A stretch of DNA of 64,000 nucleotides from Cavia porcellus (GCF_034190915.1 NW_026947484.1:71379482-71443481), one strand, 5' to 3'; counted from the first letter of the stretch, positions 24,802 through 37,890 are shown. The notes: generated from the letters alone by a model not told the origin. Translations and numbers: made by a program.

Positions 24802-25580
24802 TACATACATGCACACACACATACACAGCGGTGGTAGAGTTAAGGGAGCCCATTGTGATAAACACTACTGAGGAGAGTTACGCAGTAAGAGGACATGGTA
24901 ATTACTACCATGGAAGTGACAATCTACTTGGTAAATATTTGTAAATTTATACTTTTAAAACTAATCCAATGTGAAGCATTCTCCAACTATGAAAGAATCT
25001 TTATGTGTGTTATTGGGAGACCAGGAGAAAAAGGGTCATGTGTACACAGAGTTATAAAGAAGGAACCAAGAAAAAGCTAACATCTGGGGTGGACCCCAAC
25101 TAAGGGCAGGACATGAATGCAATCCAGGTTAGGATGGCTCTAAAATGAGAAAAAGAAAGATGACATTCAAGAGGTAGGGAACACAGCAGTTGGCTGGACA
25201 GAGTTCTGAATGTAGTACAGGAAAGCTGAGACCCAAGAAATAATTCTGGGTTGGGTCAGGGTGTGCGATCAGTCTGTAGAGAGAGGCAGTTTTGATGAAA
25301 ATGAAAATACCTCCTCTCCAGCCATGCACATCAAGACTACTTGTGCTGTATATCTCTACACCGTTACTATGAACATTTTTCTGATTAATCTCTATGTCTG
25401 CTTAATACTTGAATAGAGCAGCCTTTTAAGTCTCCAGGTGCTAATTTTGGAAAAAACTGTCAGTTAGTGTTTCTTCCAGTTGAAATCTGATTATGCTACA
25501 AACATCAGATAAATGTAAAATGCTCAGCCTGTCTTCACGAGCACGTAGTGAGTCTCCTGCTTTGCAATGCTGCCTTTCAG
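22995..25580 (+). other. Intron 7
   Basis: This phase-0 intron of about 2.6 kb has donor GTAATG and acceptor CTTTCAG. It carries the CA microsatellite at 24771-24828. No SINE is obvious, and none of the short open frames resembles a protein I know. Confidence 0.88.
24771..24828. repeat. (CA)n microsatellite, imperfect
   Basis: A run of about 13 CA units is followed by CG-, TA- and TG-interrupted CA units. It is likely to vary in length between individuals. Confidence 0.9.
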
Positions 25581-25683
25581 GTTGGCAAACTCATCAAAGA
25601 AGCTGCGGGGAAGAGCAACCTGAAGAGGGTCACGCTGGAGCTGGGGGGCAAGAGCCCCTGCATTGTGTTTGCTGACGCTGACT
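25581..25683 (+). CDS. ALDH1A1: ALDH1A1 exon 8 (residues 250-284, split codon)
   Basis: This 103-bp exon enters in phase 0 after CTTTCAG and leaves in phase 1 (T of the Leu284 codon) at donor GTGAGT. It encodes [20 protein letters not shown] followed by [14 protein letters not shown]. Glu269 in the signature [10 protein letters not shown] (PROSITE aldehyde dehydrogenase Glu active site) is the general base that activates Cys303 and the hydrolytic water. Phe for Leu before ADAD is the one visible change from human. Confidence 0.97.
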
Positions 25684-27265
25684 GTGAGTACGGCCACCTG
25701 GGCTAAGCCCGCACCTCCATCCTTTCTGGGATGATCGCGCCAGGCAGGGAACTTGGGTTTCCAAACACGTTTGCTTCAGAGTGTAAGGAATTCATCAGAG
25801 AACAGTGTTAATCTAGAAAAATTTTTCAATTGTCCTAACATTGGAACACATAGAAAAGTTAACCACAGACACTTTCTTCTTGTTTTGAAATCAATCACTC
25901 TTTCCTCAGCTGAACCCTGAATAATGTAAATGTTTTGCATTTATGAGTTAGGTAGGTTGTATTTTTTAACAATTCCACCTATTTAATTATTAGCCTGGGC
26001 ATAATAAGATACCTCAGATATGCTGGACCTAGATCAACTTGAGAGATGATAATTTTATATCTGTCATCTCTTTTCTTATACACTCCTTAACTGAGATAGT
26101 CAGAGGAGAATTAAACCTGTACTTACCAGGCAGGAAATGTATACTCTGTCCCCCATGAGGTTTTGTTTTTTTTTAATTGAAGTTTTTAGAATTAATTTAT
26201 TGTTTTTTTATTTTTTATTTTAATTGAAGTTTTTAGAATTAATTTATTGTCTTCTGAAACAGTCTACAACATGACAACATTCCCAGCTTCACTAGTTTGT
26301 CGGTAAATTGCTTTCAATACAAATTAAATTAGTATGATTAGTTCTCAAATTCACACCCAGTTGTTTTACTGTTAAATTTGAATCTTTAGCATTTAGAATA
26401 TTAAAATGCAAAGACGTCCTTTTTGTTCTTAGTAAAGCTCTACTAATGAAGAAACCTAGTCTTATCCTGCCAGCTAAACAGATAAGAGTCTCTAGCATGA
26501 ATATTAAAAAATAATATTGTACACTTTTAGATTTTGAAAATGTTGTTCCTACAATAAGATTACAAAGTAGGGGTAATAATGACTATTGGTAGATTTTGTT
26601 GTTTTCCTGTTGTAGGTTTTTTCAGAAAGATCAACTTTTTTTTTTACTAATCGGAACAATGAAGAATGTTATTAAGAATTTCCTGATCACTTTGCCTTGC
26701 AAACAGAAACATTTAGCAAAATTTGTTTTTCTTTGCAAAGTCTGAACTGGGAGACAAACACGACCATAACCATCTTTTCCACACAAACACAAATGTGGCC
26801 ACGTTTTCCAAAATGCTAGAACGAATTAAGGTTGTGAACTGAGGTACCACTGTACTTGAATACAATGTATATTTTCAAATTTTCTTTGTTATTGAGTTCA
26901 ACCCTGATGCTTGGAGGAAATATTCACAATTGCCTAAATATTAATGCAGATATTTATGAAAATCATTTGTAACAATATTTGATCTTGGGGTAAAATTCAC
27001 ATTCTTAGTTATATTCTTATTAAAATTATAATAATGACAATCATTTTTCCAGATTCTACTATTTATTGTCATTATTTTCATAGTAAGTAAAAGATTACAA
27101 AGATCAATTTATCCTCTAGATTTTAAGTGGTGGACACACATGTCCAACTACCTGACCCACTGTTTTTCTATGACACCATGTTACCTCTGGGAGCATATTT
27201 AAATATGCACTCTTTAGAATATATTTCTTCTTTAATGGTGTTTGTTTGTTTGTTTGTTTTTTCAG
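25684..27265 (+). other. Intron 8
   Basis: This phase-1 intron of about 1.6 kb has donor GTGAGT and acceptor TTTTTTCAG, preceded by a GTTT microsatellite (27240-27259) that serves as part of the pyrimidine-rich tract. A 33-bp direct duplication lies at 26171-26250. No coding signal was seen. Confidence 0.88.
26171..26250. repeat. 33-bp exact direct repeat, 47-bp period
   Basis: The same 33 bases (TTTTAATTGAAGTTTTTAGA and the next 13) occur at 26171-26203 and at 26218-26250, separated by 14 T-rich bases. The copies are identical, so the duplication looks recent. Confidence 0.9.
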
Positions 27266-27450
27266 TGGACAATGCTGTTGAATTTGCACACCAAGGTCTA
27301 TTCTACCACCAGGGACAGTGTTGTGTAGCCGCATCCAGGCTTTTTGTGGAAGAATCCATTTATGATGAGTTTGTTCGAAGGAGCATTGAACGGGCTAAGA
27401 AATATGTTCTTGGAAATCCTCTGACCCCAGGTGTGAACCAAGGCCCTCAG
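27266..27450 (+). CDS. ALDH1A1: ALDH1A1 exon 9 (residues 284-345), catalytic cysteine
   Basis: At 185 bp this is the longest exon. It completes Leu284 with TG after TTTTCAG and ends in phase 0 at CAG before donor GTGAGA. The segment [15 protein letters not shown] is the aldehyde dehydrogenase cysteine signature; the second of the paired cysteines, Cys303 (Cys302 in mature numbering), is the nucleophile that forms the thiohemiacetal with the aldehyde. The exon ends [12 protein letters not shown]. Changes from human are mild (Gln for His293, Leu for Val295, Val for Ile304, Leu for Ile309). Confidence 0.98.
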
Positions 27451-30400
27451 GTGAGAATAAAAATAATATAATTTCAGGTGACGATAATACAGTATCCTTT
27501 GTAGGCCTCATTTTTAATAAACTTATGTCAAATCTATACAAAGTCTTCAGTAACAATAATATAACAGTTCAGTGATTTAAACACTGGTTTCCAATGTTAA
27601 AAAAAATTATATTTTTGTATTGTCTATTTTTCATTTCTAGAAACACTATTGAAGTCATTCTGGGACTAAAGATGTGAGAAATTTAGTAAACAGTAGCAAT
27701 TTCTTGCTTTCCTCGAACCACACACTTTTTGATTCCTATACACAACTCTTTGTCTATCCTGGAACTTCATATACCTCTATAGCAGTTTTGCTTCAGAATC
27801 AGTTTTTAATCCCAGCTGCCTTTACACAGCTATCTCTTAAATCTTTTTCAAATTTTTGGTCACTCTCAACTTAAGGTAGTAGAGGTCCCCTTAGGCGTTC
27901 TGGTTTCTAGATTCCTGACAAACTTCCCAATTAGTTGTGAAAGCCCAGTTATTTTCCTGGAACCCCAAGTTATCATCTGTGTTTTTAGAACCATTTTTAA
28001 TAAGAGTATCTCCGATGGTCTTTTTCAAAGATCACCATTTCATCTTTCTCACGCAGTTCTTTTTTTATGATCAGTTATTCAAGCTCTTGCATGTTTCTTT
28101 GAGTCTTCTCTGTTCCTTTAACATCCTACCCTAGATTAGCAATCCTCAGCTAGGGGTGATTTTGCTCCCCATCCAGGGATATTTGGTCACGTCCAGGGAT
28201 GTTTAAAGTTGTCACAGCTGGTAGGAATGTGTGATTCTACTTGAAGCAAGTGAGTAGAGATCAAGAATGCTACTCATTCTGGACAGAGGATTAAATGGCC
28301 CACAATGCCATAGAGCCTTTGATGACAGATGATGCCCTAGAGGCTGGAGGCTTGGAGGCGTTATTCTTTCAGACTGTTACAACACCGTTCCATGTTGTTG
28401 ACTTGAAACCAAACTATTCTTGACTAATTGGTTAAGCAAAAAAAATAATTTTAAAACTCAACATTTGTGAAAACTACTTTTAGCTAAACTCTGATGAGTC
28501 CTGAGTAGACACAAAGCAATGCCAAAAAGAACAAGGAAAACATATTCACTGACCTAATGCTGTTTGTCATCTAGGTAACTCAGGAGTCTTGGGTTTTCCT
28601 GTTCATCCTCAGTATCTCAGGATGAAAATCTTAGGACTTAGATTATGCTAAATATTGACAGCTCAGAGCCCTACATTAACTGGCAAATGAATTTATAATT
28701 TGCTTTATTTTAATTTCATTATATTTTATAAATGTTTTTGAGTTTTATTACAATGTATGAATAATTGACAATTTTATCACCTTGGTAAATTCTCAAATGA
28801 ATGTCAAGAAATATAACCAATTACAACTTAAAATTGGTCTCCCATTATAAAAAAAACATTTCTAAATATTCTGTTGATTATTTCTCTATCTATCTAAACA
28901 TTAAAGTCTTTTCCCATTAATAGTAAAAAAGAGGAGAGAAAAATATCTAAAAATAAATGAATATTGGGCATTGATTGGGCAATACTTTCCTCTACTAGAA
29001 GATCTGTACATATTTCAAAGAATTGGAAGAAAATTAAAGTTTAGATTCTTAGGTAATCTGATGATTAATGACTTTAAATCCAATACATGAATAGGCTTTT
29101 ATCACAGACTGAACTGTGTAAGCAGGTATTTTGGAACTTTGAGAGATGGAGGACCAAAAAGACCCTGGGGTTTTGACCCTTAAAGTTTTTCACCTGTTGT
29201 TAGACTGTTTTTGTGGAAAAGAAGCTCTCACTCACTAACTGGAACCCAGTTCCGCATTCACTAATATTTGAGGGAATCGAGGTTTTTTAAATAGGATTGT
29301 AGAACTTTCTTCCTTAAGTGTCATGACAAAACAGTTATGGAGAAAATAATTGCCAAAAATACTTGGAAAATAATTTTTTAAAATACTTTTGATTTTTTCT
29401 TATTGGAAGAATATGAACTTAAAATATCAGATTGCTGGAGCAATTTTTAGGATTATTTGTGTTATTATTTATATTTGTACTATAAATGGGTATTCATATA
29501 TGTATATTTTTCTTCATTTTTAAAAGAAGTTCCCTATTTGATTTCAGAGTTCAGAATAATAATATTTTCATTTTAGAGAAAAATGATGCTAACCACACAA
29601 AAAATGTATTAACACCTTGTCACAGTAGGGAGACCTGGACTTTGAAGCTGCACTGAAAAGCACTGAACAAAGTATTGTGCTAAATTTTTAAGAATAGCTT
29701 CCGATTACACATAGCACTTAATCCGGTTAGGTACGGGGACAGTTAAAAATCATGTTATGGAAACTTTTTCTGAGCTTTAGAAGACATGAAAAATTTGCCA
29801 AATCCAAGAAGAAGATAAAGAATAGGCATTAAACTGGCAAGAGCCTCAGCTTCCTACTTGGTTTCTGAAGCTCTCATTTTTCCTTTAATCCTTAACTCCA
29901 AAACACCTGAGACAGGCAGCCTTCACCAGCAATGTGGAGCCAAGTGCACTTGATCAATACAGGAAGTGAGATGATAGACAGCCACCTCAGTCCAGTGCCT
30001 GGGAGGAGGAGGTACATGCTCACTCGTGGTATTGTCAGCCAGAGCTCTGAGATCCTTTTTCCACTTATAAAAGTGTTAGTTTAAAAAGCTCATTTAACTT
30101 CTGCTACACCAGTTATGTATTTAGATGTGACCCATTTAACAAAATAGAAGGATGATAATGATATCAACCAGAAATAAGAATCACAACTATAGACTTGAAC
30201 AGAGAAGGATACCCAGAATATGGTCAGAATGTGCTGTGCAAAGATGTGGATGGAGCAGGCCCAAGGGAAGGGTCAGGAACGGGGAGACCCAAACACATAC
30301 AGTACAGGAGTCTTTCTAAAGTCCAAAAGCATCAGCTTCTCAACTGCCGTGTCTAAGTGAACAAAAATCAGAGCATTTTTCCCCTTCTACTCCTTTTATT

Positions 30401-30730
30401 TCAAGTAGGACTACAGTGTCCAGGTGTGAGATCATTAATAAACTTGTTTTCCCAAATAAACAAATGACAGTTATGTGAAAGGTCCATGTGAAGAACATGC
30501 CAATCTGTAGACATTAAATACAAATATCTTCAAGGTGTTTCCCTAAAAACTTATATGATGTAAATGCACCCAAAGAATAATTATGAAGTTCAGTTAACCT
30601 GTTGTTTCAATATTAAGTTTATTAACTGTATCCTAGCATTTTGAAGGCTTCATTAACAGGTCCAGCAATTGTTATATTTATAAGTTGCTAACTGGTATTT
30701 ATTCATTCTCATGTGCTATTTCTGGGACAG
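27451..30730 (+). other. Intron 9
   Basis: This phase-0 intron of about 3.3 kb has donor GTGAGA and acceptor TGGGACAG, which has a short pyrimidine tract for the gene. It is AT-rich. No SINE was recognised and no coding signal was seen. Confidence 0.88.
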
Positions 30731-30895
30731 ATTGACAAGGAACAGTACAATAAAATTCTGGACCTCATCGAGAGTGGGAAGAAACAAGGGGCCAAGCTGG
30801 AGTGTGGCGGAGGCCCCTGGGGGAACAAAGGCTACTTCATCCAGCCCACTGTGTTCTCCAACGTGACCGACGAGATGCGCATTGCCAAAGAGGAG
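30731..30895 (+). CDS. ALDH1A1: ALDH1A1 exon 10 (residues 346-400)
   Basis: This 165-bp phase-0 exon encodes [20 protein letters not shown] through DEMRIAKEE, in the catalytic domain. It includes the glycine-rich [12 protein letters not shown] stretch and QPTVFSNV, and ends on Glu400 (Glu399 in mature numbering), which hydrogen-bonds the nicotinamide ribose. The donor GTAAAG is weak at +5. The frame stays open for about 115 bp past it, so the 99-codon ORF there has a false C-terminus. Confidence 0.97.
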
Positions 30896-33420
30896 GTAAA
30901 GGCTCTTTCTGTCCACTACCTTTGTTGCTGTGTTTTTGATTTGCTTGGTTTTGGTGTCCTGCATGTGTACACTGTACAGTGTCTGTCCATCCTGTTGAAC
31001 TCAGCTCTTTGAAATTCTTTGTCAGCAAAACTGGAATCCTGTGCTTCTGCTGATAAAGGTTTAAGTTATACATAATAATAAAAATAAATAAAATTATATA
31101 ACAAAAACTAAAAAATAGTAAGAAATCCACTGGACCTAAGGAGAATTTCCAGCTAAATACAGTCCAAGGTGCTCTACAATCTTCAGGATAGTCCTTCTCA
31201 ACTATAAACTCGTGGAAAAGAATCCTGTCACTTGTGACAACATGAATAAACCCTATGGCTTTTTCTTACCAAGTATCATCTATATATTTGATAATAATAT
31301 TTATCTATGTCATTTCATATTTGGATGTGCTTATCACCTTGTAGGATGACTTTCTAATTTAATATGTGCAAATGTAAAACTAAATTATGAATTGTACATA
31401 TATATTTGTATGTGTGTCTACATATAGTCACAAATGTATTTATATATAACATTTATGTATATGCATATGCCTTTCAATATCCCTTCAATATTTAGACACA
31501 ATGCACAAAGTTAGGAAGTCTAACATCTAAAATATCTGAGATAATGAGCATGTGAAGATTGGCAAGTGTGCAGGGGATATATACTTACAGTTACATATAT
31601 ATATGACTATATAAGTACAAAACTATATTGTACAGTGTCATATGTTACAGTGAAATAATTGGTGAGCACCAACTAAATAATAGGATAGATGTTATTCAGA
31701 GATATGGCTTACAACTAGAAAGTTCGCACTTAGGAATGATAAGTAATTTGCCTCATGCACACTGAGAGTTTTCAGTAAAGCAGAGGAAGATGCACCACCT
31801 CTGACTATGAAGGTGTTGTGTCACGCATTACAATGAGGAAATAGTGACAACTCAAAATACTGAAGCATAACCCTTTCAGTCATTTGTCCTCCGTATCCAT
31901 GGTATGATTGAGTATCAGAGGTTATTTCTCTTACCCCTCAGAATGTCTTCAAACCAAGAAGACAAATGTCCAATCGGATTTTCAAACACGAGAAAACAGA
32001 AAAAACACAAATAAAACCCAATATGTATGAGTAATCAAGCATACTTCGTTTTCCTTATCAATTTAGCTAACTGAATTATAATTGTTCATTTATTGATAAA
32101 ATATTTTCTAATTAGAGCAGTCCCTACATATCTTGAATAATACCAGACAGGGGAAAAACATTTTCAACTGAGGAACTATTTATAGTGTGCCTATAATATA
32201 AGAGGTAGAATAGCTAGCTTGATGCTTCAGAGTGGAAATCTAGAGCTATATTCTGTGTTCAACAAAAGTTATGCAACACATGAGCACCTTTATTGCAATA
32301 TTTGCTATCTGTCTAGTTCTGGGTCGCAATAGCATGATTAGGTTTACACCGTTGGGATTTGTACCTAGTTTCTCCTCAATGGGATCCCCTGTCCCCTATA
32401 CTACTTAAATCAGTGGGAAACACCAGAAAATCACGTGTTGTTTCTGGTTTTCGCCTACCATCTTTCACATTCCTAGAAAATTCTGGTAGTGCTCTAAGGA
32501 GCCTTCTTTTATTTAATTTAAATTAACTTTAATAGACTATAGCTATGTCTTTTTTAAGAGACAATTAGTAGTTTTTCTCCTCCCTGGGGCTGAACACAGA
32601 ATGAGTTGATTTATGGCTGTGCTAAATAGAGTCTACCAAAAATGAAAAGAATGATTTAGACTGGAATATACCAAGTGTGAGTTTTGTTTCCTGTTTTGTG
32701 ATTATAGACATTACCAGTAAACTCATGCTTTTGTTTCTACGAGGAGCAGTGTTCGAGATTTAAACTCTTGGAAAAATAAACATTGTGTTTGTTATATAAG
32801 TTACATAAGAGTTACATAAGATTTGGCTACACGGTAGAATCTGAGTAAAAATTTATGTTGTCTTACCTAACTTCATTATGAATTATGAAAAGGTTGAAGT
32901 GCATTAGAATACCTGATAATTCAGTGGCACGGTGATATTTAAAACACAGATATTATGAACCATTGCCTCCTCGTTTATCCAACAAAGTAAGCATTGCTTT
33001 CTTGGACTTACTATTATTATATGTAGTGACTTGGAAGATGAAGAAAGCTAGGGAGGAAATTCTAAATGTTTCTAAGGAGATATTCTCAAGTTTGTGATTT
33101 GATCCACAATCAAATTCTTGAAAGCTTAATTCCAAGATTTAGAAAATACCTACTCATATTTATCTGTATCTTACTTTTCCTCAAAGAGAATTTAACACAT
33201 CAACATTACTTATTATCACCTACCATTTTGATAGTTATTTATTTTGATCCATATGAACAAGTCAGAGTTGAGAAACAAAATCTTATCCAATTTAGAATAG
33301 TCAAGAAAAGATAGACAGACAGAGGGAGAGAGAGAAAGAGAGAGAGACAGAACTATATTAAGCCACCATTTAAAATATTAGAAATCTATTATTTTATGTC
33401 ATTTAATTATTATGCTATAG
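30896..33420 (+). other. Intron 10
   Basis: This phase-0 intron of about 2.5 kb has donor GTAAAG and acceptor TGCTATAG. It contains TA-rich low-complexity sequence (31395-31620) and a GA-rich run (33313-33348). No SINE or coding signal was recognised. Confidence 0.88.
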
Positions 33421-33578
33421 ATATTTGGACCAGTGCAGCAAATCATGAAGTTTAAGACCTTAGATGAAGTGATCAAGAGAGCAAACAACACCACCTATGG
33501 CTTATCAGCAGGAATCTTCACCAAAGACCTGGACAAAGCAGTGACCGTCTCCTCCGCTCTGCAGTCTGGTACAGTGTG
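33421..33578 (+). CDS. ALDH1A1: ALDH1A1 exon 11 (residues 401-453, split codon)
   Basis: This 158-bp exon enters in phase 0 after GCTATAG and leaves in phase 2 (TG of the Trp453 codon) before donor GTAAGT. It encodes [20 protein letters not shown] through [10 protein letters not shown]. Phe402 in EEIFGPV packs on the nicotinamide ring. Thr425 replaces human Phe425 in the [10 protein letters not shown] segment, and Ser replaces Ala in ALQSGTVW. Confidence 0.97.
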
Positions 33579-36005
33579 GTAAGTCAAGTGACTGGGGGGT
33601 AATATGTGCCTATCCAACATCAGCCATATTAACAGGTTAATTTGAACTTTTCAAGAAATGACATGGCATGCTGAAAAACAAGCAAAAACAAAAGAAAGTA
33701 AAACAAAACAAAATAGAACAACAACAAAGAAATCCAGAACATGAAGAAAATTAATTGCTATAATGGAAAAAAAATTGAGAGGGGTATTTTCTTTAACTTA
33801 CCCCAGCCTTTTGGAGTAACTTAGCCAGATTATTTTATGGATGTTTCATTTATTTATATAATATAAGTATTATGGGGTATTTTCTAGGTACTTCACACAA
33901 TGTTATGTGCAAAGGAAATAAAAGACAAATTTCTGCTTTAAGGTTTAATTTCTTAAGATAATGTTTATTTAATATCCATCCAAATATTTAATTCTTATTT
34001 CAGAGTCTTATTCTGCAATTAAGAGATATCTGAAGGTCATAATTTAGAAGCATATATTAAATTTTGAGGAACATCTCTTTCAATTTTGGCCTAGCTTATA
34101 TGTTTAATTTTTATACTTTAAGTTTGAAAATCTAAGTTTCAGGGCTGCAACAGCCTAAGATTACTTTTCTTATCATTTCTATTCCAGTTTTTAAAAACTT
34201 AGACACTGACGAGTATCCATGCTGAGAGCTCTAGAATTCTCTTCCTGGCCATGAAGAGAGTCGTTATTTAGTTAGTGTTTACTTTAAGTTGCACCCTATT
34301 TTGCTTGTCTAACAATCCAGTCCAAGCTGGTCTTGAACTGTGAAACTCTTTCCTTAGCTTCCTGAGTGTCAGTGTTAATAATATTAGCATATCTGCCCAC
34401 AGCACTGTACTATAGCACTGACCATGACAGAGCCGAGCAGCAGGCTTATCTCACAGTCTGAAGAATGGTTCTCAACCTAGGCTCTCTATTAATAGAGTAC
34501 TCTCCACTCCAAAATCAAAATTCCAAAATGCTTTACAATGCAAGACCATGATACTCAAAAGTTTTGGTGTCACGGGAAAGCAGGGTACTAACTCAGTGAG
34601 GAACTGGCCTCTCACTTTTTTGGAACTTGATTCTTGTTGTCTTCTAAATACCAAGCAGCCATTAGGTTAGCGATGATGGCTGAGTATTATTGTTTTAGAA
34701 TATATACTGATAAGAATATGTCCGCTTTGTTCTAATAGTGCAGAAATTTCTGATGGGATTCCATGCCCCTCAGTGGGGTGATGTCCTAACAAGTTTCTTT
34801 AACAAGCATTCATCCAAAATGTGCAGAAAATAATCTTGATCTTTTGACTCCACAATGCAAAGGAAACTAGTTTAGTATAACTTAACAGAAGATTGAGAAA
34901 TAGGCACTTAGACAAAAGTTCAAATTGCTACCTAGCCTCTCTAAGTCTAGTATAACTGGTATTTTACCAATAATTTCAAAGTAGGGATCTAATTCTTCCA
35001 TTTAAAGGGCAATTAAAGCACAGAAAAGTCTACTTTTAAAAGTGGAAATTTATTTACAGAATGATTCCCTTCGTAAGAGATATGTGGAAAAGAATCTTGT
35101 GGCCTAGGGAAAATGTAGAACTCTGAGAACTGGGATAGTAAGGGTTTTAATGGAAATATCTGAATGTTATTTCAAAATCAAAGCAAACTCTTTCAGTACA
35201 GTACAGTTTATCTGGTGGTTACTCTGTTGTCTACATATTAAAGTATCATGAAAAGAGGGAAAAGTTTAAAAATGTAATTTTTTATGCTTTTATTTATTTT
35301 TGCCTTTGGTGTGTAATTAGAATCATGTGGGTAATTATATTTTGCTGTTAATTTTGGCCTCCAAGAAATATTAAACTAAACAAATTGTTCATAGCCTGTA
35401 AAAATACATTCTAACTTCTCCTCCTTCTCTTTCTTTCTATCATTTTTTCGTTAATTCTATTCACATCTCTGTAATTATATTTCTTCATGTAAATATCTTT
35501 GAATACTTTATGAAATCTGATAGATGAATTTAAAATTTCAACTCCTACCAAGGCCTCTATTTAAGCAATTTACTGAACCAAGTTATGAAAAAAAATGAAC
35601 TGATTGATATAAATTACATGATAAGTTCATCCATTTTGAGAGAATTAAAAATCTTATTAAATGTAGGCAATAAAGAACACTCAGACAATAAATTCCAGTC
35701 TCTAGCAAACCATACTCTTTTTTTTTTTAGGGCATATGGCTCTTCTACCAATTCTTAGAGCCATGATGTAATGACTATTCACATACATGTTTTATTTATG
35801 TATTTAAGTAGTATATTTATATCTTCATACCTTTCTGCATTCTAATTTATCTTGCTTCTTTAAAAGAAATCTCAATATATTACATGAAAATCAATGAAGT
35901 TCTTAAAAAGTTTTCTAAATTTCTAAAATTTCAAATTTCTGAGTTACTTTGTAGGTTAAGTATTACCTGTCATGTACATCATTTCTTTCTTTCTTTCCTT
36001 TTTAG
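33579..36005 (+). other. Intron 11
   Basis: This phase-2 intron of about 2.4 kb has donor GTAAGT and a long pyrimidine tract (TTTCTTTCTTTCTTTCCTTTTTAG). A short piece at 34310-34400 looks like the reverse of a B1 core (GCTGGTCTTGAACT) but is too eroded to call firmly. No coding signal was seen. Confidence 0.88.
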
Positions 36006-36080
36006 GGTAAATTGCTATAGTGTGGTATCTGCTCAGTGCCCCTTTGGTGGATTCAAAATGTCTGGAAATGGAAGAGAACT
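36006..36080 (+). CDS. ALDH1A1: ALDH1A1 exon 12 (residues 453-478, split codons)
   Basis: This 75-bp exon starts with the last G of Trp453 and ends with CT of Leu478 before donor GTAAGA (phase 2 at both ends, so skipping it would keep the frame). It encodes [20 protein letters not shown] and NGREL. Residue 458, at the mouth of the substrate tunnel, is Ser (AGT at 36019-36021) where human ALDH1A1 has Gly; Val460 is unchanged. [10 protein letters not shown] is a conserved C-terminal motif of the family. Confidence 0.97.
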
Positions 36081-37789
36081 GTAAGAAAAATGTTCTGTTA
36101 TATAAATTTTTATCTTGGTAAAAGTGGTTATCTCTCCTAGGGAATTGATTCATGTTCACTATCATAGATAAAATGTACCTTTGTTCTTTCTTGGATATTC
36201 ATGCCACCAATTCATTTATAAGATGTTGCATTAATCCATAATGCAGAACTACAAAAGCAGAAGATAAATAAAATTTACTAAGCTTCTACTGTTAAAAGGG
36301 GTCATACTAAGTGCTTTACATTGGTGATCAGATTTTTGTATTCTTTTAGAATTGCAAATTGGATATATATATTAATGTAATTCATTTGGGAAAATTTCCA
36401 GTAAAGAGAAACTAAATTGGTGATTATAAGATATGTAAGGAACACTTTAATTATTTGAATATATCTTTGAAATAAATTAGATGCCTTATACTAAAAGATT
36501 TAGCATTAAGATGAGTGATTCTCATTTGCCAAAATATTAATGATATAGTATCTAAAATTTTAAATTATCTGGTTGGCACTAAAATATAAACCTAGAAAGA
36601 AATTTGAGTAAGGAAAACATGTTTTATAGTTGTGACTCAATTGAAAATATACATATAATTGAATTTATGGATACATGGTTCCTTTTGAAACCAAGATATA
36701 TAGAATTGTTAATATACACATACTATGTACACACAGCAGTATGGCACTGTGATTAATTTTTCAAAAAATATTTTTAAAAAAATATTTTTGCATTTAGGAA
36801 TAAATAAAATTTCATTAAGACAAAGATGATGCATCATACACAAAGTTTTTACAGTCAAACATACCAAAAGCTTCCCAGTTTGTTAACAGCAAGTAAAGTG
36901 GGTCAGCTATAAACACTACAAGCATATTAAAAACCCCATAAGCTTTGCCATTTGTCTTAATTAGCAAAATTACAATGAAATAACTATCTTTTCAGAAACA
37001 GAAATGGAGGAATGACATAATGACCTGTCTATTTTCACAACACACATAGTTTACATTCTTGTGCGGACATGGCCCTGGGCAGCCCAGACACATGGCACTC
37101 TGTGCCATCTTCTATATAACGGTGGTGGCAGGAGGAATATGTAAAAAAAAAATATACAGACTAGAAAATGCCCTCACAGAACTAATTGGGCAGCAGCAGA
37201 CTGGAGTTCATACCTTGTGAAGTCCAAGATGTGATTAAAGTGCAGAGCAAAGCACTGGACAGAAAAATCTGAGCATCACTGACTCCACAGTTACTCACAC
37301 TCTCCTAATTTTCAACTACAGAACAAGCTCAAGCTTTAAGAGTGTAGGGAAGAAGCAGGTCTTTGAGATTCCTTCCACATTTGAAATTCTACAATTCTAA
37401 CTCCAATGAGAGCACAGGGGATAAAAATTTAATAATTGATAAAGTAAGAGAAAGCTTCACAGAAAAGGCGAGCCCTCATCTGCATTACAAAGCTAGTGTG
37501 AGAGGCCAGCAAATGAGGAAGAGGGTTTTCTTTGAAAGGGACATTACATGCGACACGTCAGGGGGAATGTGGTCACTTGCTTGGGTTTCTGGGAATGGGA
37601 CAAATGATTTTAAAGAGAAATAGGATAGAGATTAAGATACTCTGAACCCAAGAAAGTTGGCTTGGATCTTACTAGTGGAGAGATGAAAAGCCATGGCTAT
37701 CTTTAGAATGTGGTTGAGTCCATAGATAGTGGTCAGTGATAAGTGGACAGACCCCAGAGCAACTGGAATAGAAGCCTGAGTGGCCTGCA

Positions 37790-37890
37790 CGGAGTCCTGA
37801 CTCCATCACTGGCCCGCCATGGGGCTGGTTCAGGTTGTTCAACACCTGAGCCTCATTACTTCTATTTAAAGAGATGTTAACAGCCTTTTT
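37790..37890 (+). repeat. MIR-like relic
   Basis: The stretch CCTGACTCCATCACTGGC, TTCAACACCTGAGCCTCATT and CTTCTATTTAAAGAGATG resembles the MIR core (a GACCTTGGGCAAGTTACTTAACCTC block followed by TGAGCCTCAGTTTCC). It lies directly before the ID-like SINE. Confidence 0.45.

Noticed and set aside
24771..24828. CRISPR-like or other spaced repeat array
   Set aside because: It is a plain CA microsatellite; no spaced palindromic repeats occur anywhere in the window.
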